Shown: positions 1-8,931 of the stretch, in pieces
Layout: every line of letters begins with the position of its first letter
Numbering within the stretch: the first letter of the stretch is position 1
Assembly: GCF_038148855.1 (NCBI RefSeq)
Contig: NZ_JBBVGR010000001.1
Span: 62,001-126,000, forward strand
Length of the DNA: 64,000 nucleotides
Reading direction: 5' to 3'
From: Phycobacter sedimenti
Lineage (GTDB): Bacteria > Pseudomonadota > Alphaproteobacteria > Rhodobacterales > Rhodobacteraceae
Program-made: the position numbers and the translations under genes
The notes under the pieces: generated by a model
What the model was told of the DNA's origin: nothing
The model's database searches: none
The model's input: the letters and a program-made list of their open reading frames with translations, nothing else

Positions 1-1409
1 GTGCTGCCGGTGTCATAGGGTTTCGGGACATCGCCGCGTGCCTGCCAGCCGGCAATGATCGGATCGGTCCAGGCCCAGGCGGCCGCCACCTCGTCGCCCC
101 GCATGAACAGTGTCTGATTGCCCCGGATCATATCGGTGATCAGACGCTCATAGGCATCCGGCGGGTTTTGCCCATCCGCCCCGAGAGCGGTGGCAAAGCT
201 CATGTCCAGGGGCACGTCGATCAACCGCATGCCACCGGGACCGGGTTCCTTGATGGTCACGCTGAGGGTGATCCCCTCATTCGGTTGCAAGCGGATCTTC
301 AGATGGTTGGCATGGCGCCCCGCATCCGCGCCAAAGATCGAGTGCGGCGCGTCCTTGAACAGCACATTGATTACCGAGGAGCGCGCCACAAGGCGTTTTC
401 CGGTGCGCATGTAGAAGGGCGTGCCAGCCCACCGCCAATTGCTGATATGGGCCTTGAAGGCGATATAGCTTTCGGTCGTAGAGCGCGGATTTCCAACGGT
501 TTCCCGGTAGTTCAGGTCCTGCCCGTCATGCCCCGGCCCGGCGCTGTACTGCCCGCGCACGATATGGTGCGGCTTGAGCGGCTCCAGGGCGCGGATGACT
601 TTGAGCTTTTCGTCGCGCACGGCATCAGGATCGAACTTGGCCGGGGGCTCCATGGCAATCAGGCACAAGAGCTGCATCAAATGGTTCTGCATCATATCGC
701 GCATGGCGCCGGCGCGGTCATAGTATTCTTCGCGCCCGGCGACGCCAACGGTTTCGGCCACCGTGATCTGGATGTGATCCACATACTGGCTGTTCCAGAG
801 CGGTTCGAACAGCATATTGCCAAAACGGATCGCCATCAGGTTCTGGACGGTTTCCTTGCCCAGATAGTGGTCGATGCGAAAGATCTGGTTTTCCGAGAAA
901 TACCCCGCCAGGGTGGCGTTCAGCTCCTGCGCCGAGGCAAGATCATGTCCAAAAGGTTTTTCAACAACAATCCGGCTTTCCGCATCTGACAATCCGTGGG
1001 CCTGCAGCCGCTGTGCCAGCGCTCCAAAAAGGCTGGGCCCGACCGAAAAATAGAAAACACGGATCGGATTGTCTTTTCGCGCCTTGATGATGTCGGACAG
1101 TTCGTTCCATCCCCTTTCTTCGCGGGCATCCATCGAGATGTAGCTGATCCGGTCCAGGAAGGCAGGCATGGCGCTTGCGTCAGGGTCATGCTCTCCGAGC
1201 GTGGCCTGCACCGCCTCTGCCACAAATTCACGGTAATCCTCGCGGCTCATCTGTGAGCGGGCGGCGCCGATGATGCGCACGGCGTCAGGGAAATGTCCGC
1301 CACAGAACCGCCGGTACAGGGCGGGCAGGATCTTGCGCTGTGCAAGATCACCGGTGCCACCAAAGATGACCATATCAAACGGGTCGACCGGAATCACACG
1401 AGGGGCCAT
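1..1409 (-). CDS. zwf: Glucose-6-phosphate dehydrogenase (3' end outside window)
   Basis: Cytosolic enzyme that oxidises glucose 6-phosphate to 6-phosphogluconolactone with NADP+, feeding the Entner-Doudoroff and pentose phosphate routes. Translating back from the ATG at 1409-1407 gives 469 codons before the window edge. The nucleotide-binding motif GGTGDLAQRK lies at residues 17-26, EKPFG at 150-154 and the active-site signature RIDHYLGKE at 178-186. Family length is about 480-490 residues, so only a short C-terminal piece is missing. It is divergent from the radical SAM gene across about 145 bp. The identification is secure; pgl and pgi, frequent partners, would lie outside the window. Confidence 0.96.
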   Translation of the reverse strand, partial: MAPRVIPVDPFDMVIFGGTGDLAQRKILPALYRRFCGGHFPDAVRIIGAARSQMSREDYREFVAEAVQATLGEHDPDASAMPAFLDRISYISMDAREERGWNELSDIIKARKDNPIRVFYFSVGPSLFGALAQRLQAHGLSDAESRIVVEKPFGHDLASAQELNATLAGYFSENQIFRIDHYLGKETVQNLMAIRFGNMLFEPLWNSQYVDHIQITVAETVGVAGREEYYDRAGAMRDMMQNHLMQLLCLIAMEPPAKFDPDAVRDEKLKVIRALEPLKPHHIVRGQYSAGPGHDGQDLNYRETVGNPRSTTESYIAFKAHISNWRWAGTPFYMRTGKRLVARSSVINVLFKDAPHSIFGADAGRHANHLKIRLQPNEGITLSVTIKEPGPGGMRLIDVPLDMSFATALGADGQNPPDAYERLITDMIRGNQTLFMRGDEVAAAWAWTDPIIAGWQARGDVPKPYDTGS

Positions 1410-1553
1410 GGGGCTTGGTCCAATACCTTTTGCCGGGCCATCAAAGCGGGAGATGCGCTTCACATCCCCGTCAGTGCTGCATACGGCGTCTTTCACTTTC
1501 GGGTCACTATAGGCTAGCCTTTCAGGAAAGGAACGGCTCATGAGGACACTCGC

Positions 1554-2507
1554 GTGAAAGATCTGCCTAAACCCGCCGCAAATATGGGAAAATTTCAAGA
1601 CAGGCTTGTGACGGCGGATGGCAGTGAACGGGCCGTTGTTGCACTCACCAAGCCTGAAACGCTTTGGTTCAACACGGGCACCCTTTGCAATATCGAGTGC
1701 ACAAACTGCTATATCCTGAGTTCGCCCCGCAACGATGCACTGGTCTACCTGTCAACGGCCGAGGTCCAAAGCTATCTGGACCAGATTGAGGCGCGGGGCT
1801 GGCCCATCCGCGAAATCGGCTTCACCGGGGGCGAACCCTTCATGAACCCCGATATGTGCGCCATGGCCGAGGCTGCCTTGTCGCGCGGCCACGAGGTTCT
1901 GATCCTGACCAATGCGATGCGGCCGATGATGCGAAAATCGGTGCGCAGGGATCTGCTTGAATTGCAGCGCAGCTTCCCCGGCAAGCTGACCTTGCGGGTA
2001 TCGCTCGACCATCACACCGCAATGGCTCATGATCGGGAACGCGGTCCGGGTAGCTTTGAGAAAACATTGCAAGGGATGGACTGGCTGCGCGACAACGGGT
2101 TTCAGATGGCCGTGGCCGGACGGATCGTCTTTGCCGAAAGTGTAAGCGAGGCCCGCTCCGGGTTTGCCAGCCTCTTTGCGGAGCACGGCTTTGCCATCGA
2201 TGCCTCGAATCCTGGGCAGACGGTGCTGTTTCCCGAGATGGATGAAAACGTGGAAGTGCCTGAAATCACAACGGCTTGCTGGGGGATTCTGAACAAATCA
2301 CCCGAGGATGTCATGTGCGCCTCTTCCCGGATGGTGGTGAAACGCAAAGGCGCAGATGCGCCGGTCGTGCTGGCCTGTACCCTCTTGCCCTATGCCCCGG
2401 AATTTGAACTTGGCGCCACTTTGGCCGAGGCCGAGGCACCGGTTGCGCTGAACCATCCGCACTGTGCCAAGTTCTGCGTTCTGGGCGGAGCAAGCTGTTC
2501 CGCCTGA
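1554..2507 (+). CDS. Radical SAM protein with C-terminal cysteine cluster
   Basis: A 317-residue radical SAM enzyme. The [4Fe-4S]-SAM motif CNIECTNC has its cysteines at 45, 49 and 52, and the SAM-binding TGGEP is at 91-95. The C-terminus carries three cysteines (304, 308, 315 in HCAKFCVLGGASC), with further cysteines in ACTLLPY and MCASS, suggesting an auxiliary Fe-S cluster of the Twitch/SPASM kind. The GTG at 1554 is chosen because GAGGA sits about 8 nt upstream; the nearby ATG at 1540 runs into a stop after five codons. No precursor peptide or pathway partner is adjacent, so the substrate is unknown. It ends 6 bp from the convergent usg gene. Confidence 0.85.
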   Translation: MKDLPKPAANMGKFQDRLVTADGSERAVVALTKPETLWFNTGTLCNIECTNCYILSSPRNDALVYLSTAEVQSYLDQIEARGWPIREIGFTGGEPFMNPDMCAMAEAALSRGHEVLILTNAMRPMMRKSVRRDLLELQRSFPGKLTLRVSLDHHTAMAHDRERGPGSFEKTLQGMDWLRDNGFQMAVAGRIVFAESVSEARSGFASLFAEHGFAIDASNPGQTVLFPEMDENVEVPEITTACWGILNKSPEDVMCASSRMVVKRKGADAPVVLACTLLPYAPEFELGATLAEAEAPVALNHPHCAKFCVLGGASCSA

Positions 2508-2513
2508 CCGGTT

Positions 2514-2783
2514 TCAGTGAATGGTGAATTCACCCGTCACATGGCGCCATTCCCCGGCGCTGATCATCTTGCGGTGGGTAAAACGCACCGAATGCAACGG
2601 TCCCTCGATCTCGCGCTGCCAGAACTCGATGAATTTGAACATCCGGTCATGGTCCGGGGCCAGATCATAATCCTGCCAAAGAAAGGTGTTCAGGACATGG
2701 GGATGGTCCGGCATGTGATAGATGAATTCGGCAGTGGTCAGGCCGTAGCCTTTGAGCATGAGTTCGGTTTCGCTCTTCTCCAT
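2514..2783 (-). CDS. usg: Usg family protein
   Basis: An 89-residue protein beginning MEKSETELML and ending EFTIH. It matches the small Usg family of alphaproteobacteria, historically labelled a possible phosphoribosylanthranilate isomerase subunit without good evidence. It is rich in aromatic and histidine residues (HMPDHPH, WQDYD, FIEFWQREIEG) with no membrane segment. The ATG at 2783 has a strong GAGGAG Shine-Dalgarno about 9 nt upstream on the minus strand. A much longer open frame continues upstream on this strand, but it is antisense to gyrA and is not coding. Function unknown. Confidence 0.8.
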   Translation of the reverse strand: MEKSETELMLKGYGLTTAEFIYHMPDHPHVLNTFLWQDYDLAPDHDRMFKFIEFWQREIEGPLHSVRFTHRKMISAGEWRHVTGEFTIH

Positions 2784-2886
2784 CTGTGGTCTCCTCTTTC
2801 GAAGGCCCCCCAAGGGAAATCCTAGGCCGCAAGAGGTTAACAGTCCCCAAAGACATGGATCGAGCCCTGCCAGGGGTGCAGTCAGC

Positions 2887-2916
2887 TTGCGCCCCACATG
2901 CGGTGTCTGATAGGGT
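2887..2916 (+). promoter_or_regulatory. Possible gyrA promoter
   Basis: TTGCGC (2887-2892), an 18-bp spacer and TAGGGT (2911-2916) lie about 45 bp before the gyrA start. This resembles an alphaproteobacterial housekeeping promoter, but each hexamer matches only about half the consensus. Weak. Confidence 0.3.
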
Positions 2917-2960
2917 GGCCTGACACAAGACAGACCCCCACAGAAGAACGGGCAGCAAAC

Positions 2961-5708
2961 GTGAGCGATACGCCGGAAACTCCTGAAAACATGGATGAAA
3001 ACCAACCGTCGAAGTCGGTTTACGAGGGGCCGACAGTGTCCATCGAATCCGAGATGCGTACCTCCTATCTGGATTACGCCATGTCGGTCATCGTCAGCCG
3101 GGCCATTCCCGACCTGCGCGATGGATTGAAACCGGTGCACCGGCGCATTCTCTATGCGATGCACGAGACGGGAAATACCCACGAAAAGGCCTATCGGAAG
3201 TCGGCCCGCCCGGTCGGTGACGTCATGGGTAAATACCACCCCCATGGTGACAGCGCGATCTATGACGCGCTGGTGCGGATGGCGCAGGATTTCTCGATGT
3301 CGCTGCCGCTGTTGGATGGTCAGGGCAACTTCGGCTCCATGGATGGCGACAACCCGGCGGCCATGCGTTACACCGAGGTGCGGATGGACAAGCCCGCCGC
3401 CTTCATGCTGTCCGACATCGACAAGGAAACGGTCGATTTTCAGGACAACTACGACGGCAAGGACCGCGAACCGACTGTTCTGCCGGCCCGTTTTCCGAAC
3501 ATGCTGGTCAATGGTGCCGGCGGGATCGCCGTGGGCATGGCAACGAACATTCCGCCGCATAACCTTGGCGAAGTGGTGGATGCGACGCTTGCCCTTATCG
3601 AAGATCCCGATCTGACCAGCGAACAGCTGATCGAATATGTGCCCGGACCCGATTTTCCCACCGGGGGCGTGATGCTGGGCCGGTCTGGCGCGCGCAAGGC
3701 CTATCTGGAGGGGCGCGGCAGCGTCATCATCCGCGCCAAGACCCGTGTCGAAGAGATCAGGAAAGACCGCTACGCTATTGTTGTGGATGAGATTCCCTAT
3801 CAGGTGAACAAGGCGTCCATGATCGAGAAGATTGCCGAACAGGTGCGCGAGAAAAAGGTCGAAGGCGTTGCCCATGTGCAGGATGAATCCGACCGCAACG
3901 GGGTACGTGTCGTTGTCGAGCTGAAACGTGACGCGACGGCAGAGGTTGTCCTGAACCAGCTTTATCGTTTCACGCCCATGCAGACGCATTTTGGTTGCAA
4001 CATGCTGGCGCTGAACGGCGGCCGCCCCGAACAGCTGACCCTGCGCCGATTCCTGACCTCCTTCATCGACTTCCGTGAAGATGTGGTCGCGCGCCGCACC
4101 GCCTACCTCCTGCGCAAGGCGCGTGAGCGCAGCCATATCCTGTGTGGTCTGGCGGTTGCCGTCACCAATGTGGATGAGATCGTCGCCACCATCCGCTCTT
4201 CGGCGGATGCGGCCGAGGCGCGCGAAAAGCTGATGACCCGGCGCTGGCCGGCGATGGATATCGCCGACTACATCCGCCTGATCGATGATCCCACCCACAC
4301 GATCAACGAGGATGGCACCTACAACCTGTCGGAAACCCAGGCCCGCGCCATCCTGGAGCTACGCCTGCAGCGCCTGACCCAGATCGGCGTCAAGGAAGTC
4401 ACCGACGAACTTGAAGAGCTGGCAGGCAAGATCAAGGAATACCTCGAGATTCTGGGATCCCGCGAGCGGATCATGGGCATTATCGCCGATGAGCTGCGCG
4501 AGGTGCGGGACAGCTTTGCCGTGCCGCGCCGCACCGAGATCGTCGACTGGTCCGGCGACATGGAGGACGAGGATCTGATCGAGCGTGAGGACATGGTGGT
4601 GACCGTGACCTCGGGCGGCTATATCAAACGCACGCCGTTGGCCGATTTCCGCGCCCAGAAACGGGGCGGCAAGGGCCTTTCTGGCATGCAGACCAAGGAA
4701 GAGGATGTTGTGACCACCCTCTTCGTGGCCAATACGCACACGCAGCTCCTGTTCTTCACCACCGATGGCATGGTCTACAAGCTGAAGACCTGGCGCCTGC
4801 CGCAGGGCGGTCGCACCTCGAAAGGCAAGGCGATCGTCAATATCCTGCCGATCCCCACGGGGGTGTCGATTGCCGCAATCATGCCGGTGGACCGCGCCGA
4901 GGATGAGTGGGCCGATCTGCAGATCATGTTCGCCACCTCTGCAGGAACTGTGCGCCGTAACCGCCTGTCGGATTTCACGAATGTCATGCGCAACGGCAAG
5001 ATCGCCATGAAGTTCGAGGACGAGAACGCCGACACCAAGCTGATCAATGCGCGGATCTGTTCCGAGGATGACGACATCATGCTGGTGACGAACACGGGCC
5101 GCGCGATCCGCTTCCCCTCGACCGAGGTGCGCGTGTTCAACAGCCGCAACTCGGTGGGTGTTCGCGGGATCAAGCTGAACAAAGGCGACGAAGTCGTCTC
5201 GATGTCGGTGATCCGCCACTCGAAATACACACCCGAACAGCGGACGGCCTACCTGAAAATGCGTCGCGCCATGGCCGGGATTGCGGATGATGCGGAATCT
5301 TCGGATGAGGATGTGATCGCAGATCCCAACTTCTCGACCGAGCTTTATGCCGAAATGTCTGCGGCCGAGAACCTGATCCTGACCATCACCAAGGGCGGCC
5401 AGGGCAAGCTGAGTTCGAGCCACGACTACCCGGTACGCGGTCGCGGCGGCATGGGCGTCACCGCCATGGACAAGGCGATGCGCGGCGGCGAGCTCGTTGC
5501 CTCCTTCCCGGTTGAACTGGAGGACCAGATCATGCTGGCGACCTCCAAGGGCCAGTCGATCCGGGTGCCGGTGGACGGGATTTCCTTCCGATCCCGTTCG
5601 GCCGGCGGTGTGCGCGTCTTCAACACCGGCAAGGGCGAAGAGGTGGTCTCGGTTGCCTGGATCGCCGACAGCGGCGATGAGGACGACTCCGAAAGCCCCG
5701 ACAGCTAA
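2961..5708 (+). CDS. gyrA: DNA gyrase subunit A
   Basis: A-subunit of the type II topoisomerase that introduces negative supercoils; works as A2B2 with GyrB. The 915-residue product has the DNA-breakage domain first, with Tyr137 (AAMRYTEVR) as the predicted catalytic tyrosine, then a C-terminal wrapping domain. The GyrA-box is present as QKRGGKG near residue 566. In the quinolone-resistance region, HPHGDSAIYD has Ser98 and Asp102, equivalent to E. coli Ser83 and Asp87, so it looks quinolone-sensitive. The GTG at 2961 is preferred because the open frame upstream lacks conserved sequence and family members begin close to this point. A terminator follows at 5737-5770. Confidence 0.97.
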   Translation: MSDTPETPENMDENQPSKSVYEGPTVSIESEMRTSYLDYAMSVIVSRAIPDLRDGLKPVHRRILYAMHETGNTHEKAYRKSARPVGDVMGKYHPHGDSAIYDALVRMAQDFSMSLPLLDGQGNFGSMDGDNPAAMRYTEVRMDKPAAFMLSDIDKETVDFQDNYDGKDREPTVLPARFPNMLVNGAGGIAVGMATNIPPHNLGEVVDATLALIEDPDLTSEQLIEYVPGPDFPTGGVMLGRSGARKAYLEGRGSVIIRAKTRVEEIRKDRYAIVVDEIPYQVNKASMIEKIAEQVREKKVEGVAHVQDESDRNGVRVVVELKRDATAEVVLNQLYRFTPMQTHFGCNMLALNGGRPEQLTLRRFLTSFIDFREDVVARRTAYLLRKARERSHILCGLAVAVTNVDEIVATIRSSADAAEAREKLMTRRWPAMDIADYIRLIDDPTHTINEDGTYNLSETQARAILELRLQRLTQIGVKEVTDELEELAGKIKEYLEILGSRERIMGIIADELREVRDSFAVPRRTEIVDWSGDMEDEDLIEREDMVVTVTSGGYIKRTPLADFRAQKRGGKGLSGMQTKEEDVVTTLFVANTHTQLLFFTTDGMVYKLKTWRLPQGGRTSKGKAIVNILPIPTGVSIAAIMPVDRAEDEWADLQIMFATSAGTVRRNRLSDFTNVMRNGKIAMKFEDENADTKLINARICSEDDDIMLVTNTGRAIRFPSTEVRVFNSRNSVGVRGIKLNKGDEVVSMSVIRHSKYTPEQRTAYLKMRRAMAGIADDAESSDEDVIADPNFSTELYAEMSAAENLILTITKGGQGKLSSSHDYPVRGRGGMGVTAMDKAMRGGELVASFPVELEDQIMLATSKGQSIRVPVDGISFRSRSAGGVRVFNTGKGEEVVSVAWIADSGDEDDSESPDS

Positions 5709-5736
5709 AAGGCGCGTTCGATCAACTCAATGCACG

Positions 5737-5770
5737 ACGCCGTCCCGGTCAGGGGCGGCGTTCTTCTTTT
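5737..5770 (+). terminator. Rho-independent terminator after gyrA
   Basis: Stem 5737-5746 pairs with 5752-5761 (10 bp, one G:U) around a GGTCA loop, followed by TCTTCTTTT. It lies 29 bp past the gyrA stop. Confidence 0.8.
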
Positions 5771-5835
5771 ACGGATGGGTAATCTATTTCTGGCACTTTG
5801 GCGGGAAACAGTCTTTGCGCGGGAGGAGCCGCCCG

Positions 5836-6186
5836 ATGAACCTTTATCACTGCTATATCGACCTGCACCACGAAGCCAAGGCGCTTGCCTTCTCCAGTGC
5901 GGTGGACCAGTGGATGACCTATTTGAAAGAGCGCAAGGTGATCAGGGGCTGGCGCCTGTTGCGCCGGAAACTGAACCTTGCCAGCGATTCCTGCCGCGAT
6001 TTCCTGCTGGAGATCGAGTTCGAGAATATGACCCAGCTGGACCAGGCCTTTCGGGTGCTGGGCGAAAAGGACGAGGAGATCGAAAGGCTCTATGCCAACG
6101 TTTCAGCCCTCGTCTCCCGGTCCGATTTTGGCCTCTATCGCCCCTTCCCGGACCCGGAGCGCGCCGAGCGAATGGCACTGATCTGA
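5836..6186 (+). CDS. Small conserved protein, DUF6614-like
   Basis: A 116-residue soluble protein with no signal or membrane segment, starting MNLYHCYIDL. The GGGAGGA site at 5821-5827 lies 8 nt before the ATG and fixes the start. It has the feel of a ferredoxin-like dimeric alpha/beta barrel: a hydrophobic N-terminal strand, a helix with WMTYLKERKVI, then a strand FLLEIEFENM. I associate it with the DUF6614 family of Rhodobacterales from memory, with moderate certainty. It is a single-gene unit flanked by terminators at 5737 and 6208. Function unknown. Confidence 0.75.
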   Translation: MNLYHCYIDLHHEAKALAFSSAVDQWMTYLKERKVIRGWRLLRRKLNLASDSCRDFLLEIEFENMTQLDQAFRVLGEKDEEIERLYANVSALVSRSDFGLYRPFPDPERAERMALI

Positions 6187-6207
6187 AATGGCAGGGCATG
6201 AAGGATC

Positions 6208-6240
6208 AAGGCCGGGCGCAGTGCCCGGCCTTTTTTTTTA
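6208..6240 (+). terminator. Strong rho-independent terminator
   Basis: Perfect 10-bp stem AAGGCCGGGC (6208-6217) / GCCCGGCCTT (6223-6232), 5-nt loop, then a run of T to 6239. It ends the small gene at 5836. The T run overlaps the stop codon of the convergent carboxypeptidase gene. Confidence 0.9.
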
Positions 6241-7707
6241 CAGCTGATAGATCGAAGAGAATTTTTCGTCGAGATAGGTGATCAGAGGCGTATGATCCGG
6301 CTCCATCCCCGCCGCCTGTGAAATCGTTTCGCGCGGGCTGCGCAGCCCGCCGTGGCGCTGCAGCCTGTCACCCAGCCATCCGGTCGCGGCAGAGGTATCC
6401 CCCTTGGCCAGATGGTGATCCAGATCCGGCACATCGCGGCGCAGGGCCTCGTGCAGGCAGCCGGCGTAGACATTTCCAAGCGAGTAGGTCGGGAAATATC
6501 CGAACAGACCGACAGACCAGTGCACATCCTGCAAACAGCCATTCGAGGGCTTGTCCACGGCATACCCGAAGTCGGCATTGAACCGGTCATTCCAGGCCGC
6601 CTCGAGGTCTGACACTTCGAGATCTCCCTGCATCAATGCCCGTTCCAGATCGAAGCGCAGCATGACATGCAGGTTATATTGCAGCTCATCCGCCTCGGTG
6701 CGGATATAGCCGTTGTGAACCCGGTTCACCGCGGCGTAAAACGCATCCGCATCCGCGATGCCGAAATCCCCAAATCTCTCTTTCATCTGATCGAACAGCC
6801 AGCCGGTAAAGGCGCGGGAGCGCCCCAGTTGGTTCTCGTAGATCCGGCTCTGGCTTTCGTGCACCCCCATCGACACGCCGCGCCCCAGCGGGGTCAGCAG
6901 GTAGTCGCGGCTGATGTTCTGCTCATAGGCGGCGTGGCCGACCTCGTGGATGGTGGAATAGAAACAGTTGAAAGGGTCGCTTTCGCTGGTGCGCGTGGTA
7001 ATGCGCACATCCAGCCCCGAGCCGGAGCTGAAAGGATGTACCGCCTTGTCCACGCGCCCGTGGGCCATGTTGTAGCCAAAAGCGCGCGCCAGTTTGCGGG
7101 CGAGCTTCATCTGCTCGGCTTCGTCGAACGTGCCTTCCAGCCCCTTCGGCGCCGGCCGATCCAGCACGCGGGCGCGCAAGTCCACCAGGGCGGGCCGCAT
7201 CGCATCAAAGATCTCTGCGATTTCCGATGACGTGGTGCCCTGCTCATAGTCGGCCACCAGCGCATCATAAAGATCCCCGCCCTGTGCCAGTGCCCCGGCC
7301 TCTTGCCGTTTCAGCGCGACGACTTCTTCCAGGACGGGCACAAAGGCCGCGACATCTTCGTCTGCACGAGCCTGCGCCCATTTCCCTTGTGCCTCGGAGG
7401 TGACCTGAGCCAGCTGTTTGGCCAGATCAGCCGGCACCTTGATCGCGCGTTCGTAGCTGCGCCGGATTTCCCGCAAGTGCGCCGCGCCCACCTCATCCGG
7501 GGCCTTGGCCGCCTCAAGCCACTCACCGACCTGAGGCGCGCTGCGGCGGGCGTGAAGAACCGCCTCGAGCGCGGCCATCTCAGTGCCCCGCTGGCTGGCC
7601 GCGCCGCGTGGCATCATGGTCTCCTGGTCCCAGCCGAGGCGGCCAGAGATCTGTGCAAGCGCCTGTGTATCGCGCTCATAGGCCATCAGCTGTTCGAAAG
7701 CAGTCAT
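6238..7707 (-). CDS. Thermostable (Taq-type) carboxypeptidase, peptidase M32
   Basis: A 489-residue zinc metallocarboxypeptidase that releases C-terminal amino acids from peptides; cytosolic, with no signal peptide. The zinc motif HEVGH is at residues 254-258, and the downstream HES (283-285) supplies the third ligand glutamate. The family marker DVRITTR is near residue 233. Length matches the M32 family. The ATG at 7707 gives the usual N-terminus MTAFEQLMAYERDTQAL; the open frame extends upstream but overlaps ctaA. It starts 5 nt downstream of the ctaA stop, so the two are probably co-transcribed, although functionally unrelated. Confidence 0.95.
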   Translation of the reverse strand: MTAFEQLMAYERDTQALAQISGRLGWDQETMMPRGAASQRGTEMAALEAVLHARRSAPQVGEWLEAAKAPDEVGAAHLREIRRSYERAIKVPADLAKQLAQVTSEAQGKWAQARADEDVAAFVPVLEEVVALKRQEAGALAQGGDLYDALVADYEQGTTSSEIAEIFDAMRPALVDLRARVLDRPAPKGLEGTFDEAEQMKLARKLARAFGYNMAHGRVDKAVHPFSSGSGLDVRITTRTSESDPFNCFYSTIHEVGHAAYEQNISRDYLLTPLGRGVSMGVHESQSRIYENQLGRSRAFTGWLFDQMKERFGDFGIADADAFYAAVNRVHNGYIRTEADELQYNLHVMLRFDLERALMQGDLEVSDLEAAWNDRFNADFGYAVDKPSNGCLQDVHWSVGLFGYFPTYSLGNVYAGCLHEALRRDVPDLDHHLAKGDTSAATGWLGDRLQRHGGLRSPRETISQAAGMEPDHTPLITYLDEKFSSIYQL

Positions 7708-7712
7708 GGGCG

Positions 7713-8861
7713 TCAGTTGTCCTTGATCGAGGTTGCAATGGGATAGGCGGCCAGGAAGCGGGCCCGCAGGATCAGCACCCACAGAATGACCGCCATGACC
7801 TGATGCAGGATGGCGGCCTGCCAGGGGGCTGCGTAAAGCACGGTCACGATGCCAAGAACCACCTGCACCGACAGTGCTGCAAAGGCAGCGTTGAACGCCA
7901 GCCGCGTCCGGGCATGGGCGCTGCTGCGGCCCCGAAGCCAGACCACAACGCCAAAGGCAAACAGAAGGTAGCCGCAAACCCGGTGAATGAACTGTACCAA
8001 GCCGGGATTTTCAAAGAAGTTTTTCCAGATCGGCTCCAGCATCAGCGGGTTCGGGGGAATGATCTGCCCCCCCATGAGCGGCCAATCGGTGTAGGAACGG
8101 CCGGCATCGATGCCTGCAACCAGAGCCCCAAGCAGGATTTGCAGGAATGCAAAGTGGAGCAGCCCCGTGGACAGGCCAAAGAGCTTGGCTTCCTTGGCGC
8201 GGCGCGCCTGCATCAATTCGCGCTCTTCCCGGCCAAGCTGGAAGACGTACCAGGCAATGAGGCCCAGGATCACGAAGGCCAGCCCCAGATGCGTGGCCAG
8301 ACGGTAGGAGGCGACCGAGGTCATCCCCTCGCCCTGCGTCACGCCAGAGGCCACCATCCACCAGCCGATCGCGCCCTGGACGCCGCCAAGGGCTCCGGGC
8401 AGGATCAGGCGACCGGTCCAGCCTGCGGGGATCTTGCGGGCCAGCAGGAACCCGAAGAAGCCGACCGCCCAGACCAGGCCGATCACCCGGCCAAGCTGGC
8501 GATGGCCCCATTCCCACCAGTAGATCTCTTTGAAATCAGAGAGTTCCATCCACTGGTTGTGGATCCGCCATTGATCGATCTGCTTGTATTTCTCGAATTC
8601 GGACTGCCAGTCGGCCTCGGTCAGGGGCGGAATCGCGCCGGTGACGGGACGCCATTCGGTGATCGACAGGCCCGAATCCGTGAGGCGCGTAAGACCGCCG
8701 ACGGCGATCATCACCATGACCAGGGCAAAGAGCACCATCAACCAGGCCCGGATTGCACGGCGTGCGCCGCCCCTGCCCCGGTCGATCGCCCCCGGCAGGG
8801 CCGCCGCCTGTGCGGGCTGCGCCTCGCCCACCTCTTCAAAGATACTGCGCTTGCTGCTCAT
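7713..8861 (-). CDS. ctaA: Heme A synthase (COX15/CtaA type)
   Basis: Integral membrane enzyme converting heme O to heme A for aa3-type cytochrome oxidase. The 382-residue protein has about eight hydrophobic segments arranged as two four-helix halves. Conserved histidine-containing loops include EWGHRQLGRVIG and ATHLGLAF in the first half and FIHRVCGYLL and ILHQVMAV in the second, the expected heme ligands. The N-terminal 35 residues are a basic cytosolic extension. The start at 8861 is preceded by a purine-rich AAGAGAGA. trmJ lies 70 bp upstream on the same strand. Confidence 0.95.
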   Translation of the reverse strand: MSSKRSIFEEVGEAQPAQAAALPGAIDRGRGGARRAIRAWLMVLFALVMVMIAVGGLTRLTDSGLSITEWRPVTGAIPPLTEADWQSEFEKYKQIDQWRIHNQWMELSDFKEIYWWEWGHRQLGRVIGLVWAVGFFGFLLARKIPAGWTGRLILPGALGGVQGAIGWWMVASGVTQGEGMTSVASYRLATHLGLAFVILGLIAWYVFQLGREERELMQARRAKEAKLFGLSTGLLHFAFLQILLGALVAGIDAGRSYTDWPLMGGQIIPPNPLMLEPIWKNFFENPGLVQFIHRVCGYLLFAFGVVVWLRGRSSAHARTRLAFNAAFAALSVQVVLGIVTVLYAAPWQAAILHQVMAVILWVLILRARFLAAYPIATSIKDN

Positions 8862-8931
8862 GCTCGTCTCTCTTGATTGCGGGTCACGCTTGCGGGCGAG
8901 ATATAGATCATCCCAAGGCCCCGGTCAGGGG

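Noticed and set aside
2784..4298. Long minus-strand open frame opposite gyrA, continuous with usg
   Set aside because: It is antisense to a certain gene, His/Gly/Arg-rich as expected for high-GC shadow frames, and usg has its own strong ribosome binding site at its ATG.
4359..5423. 354-codon minus-strand frame opposite gyrA
   Set aside because: Shadow of the gyrA coding frame, with no recognisable domain or ribosome binding site.
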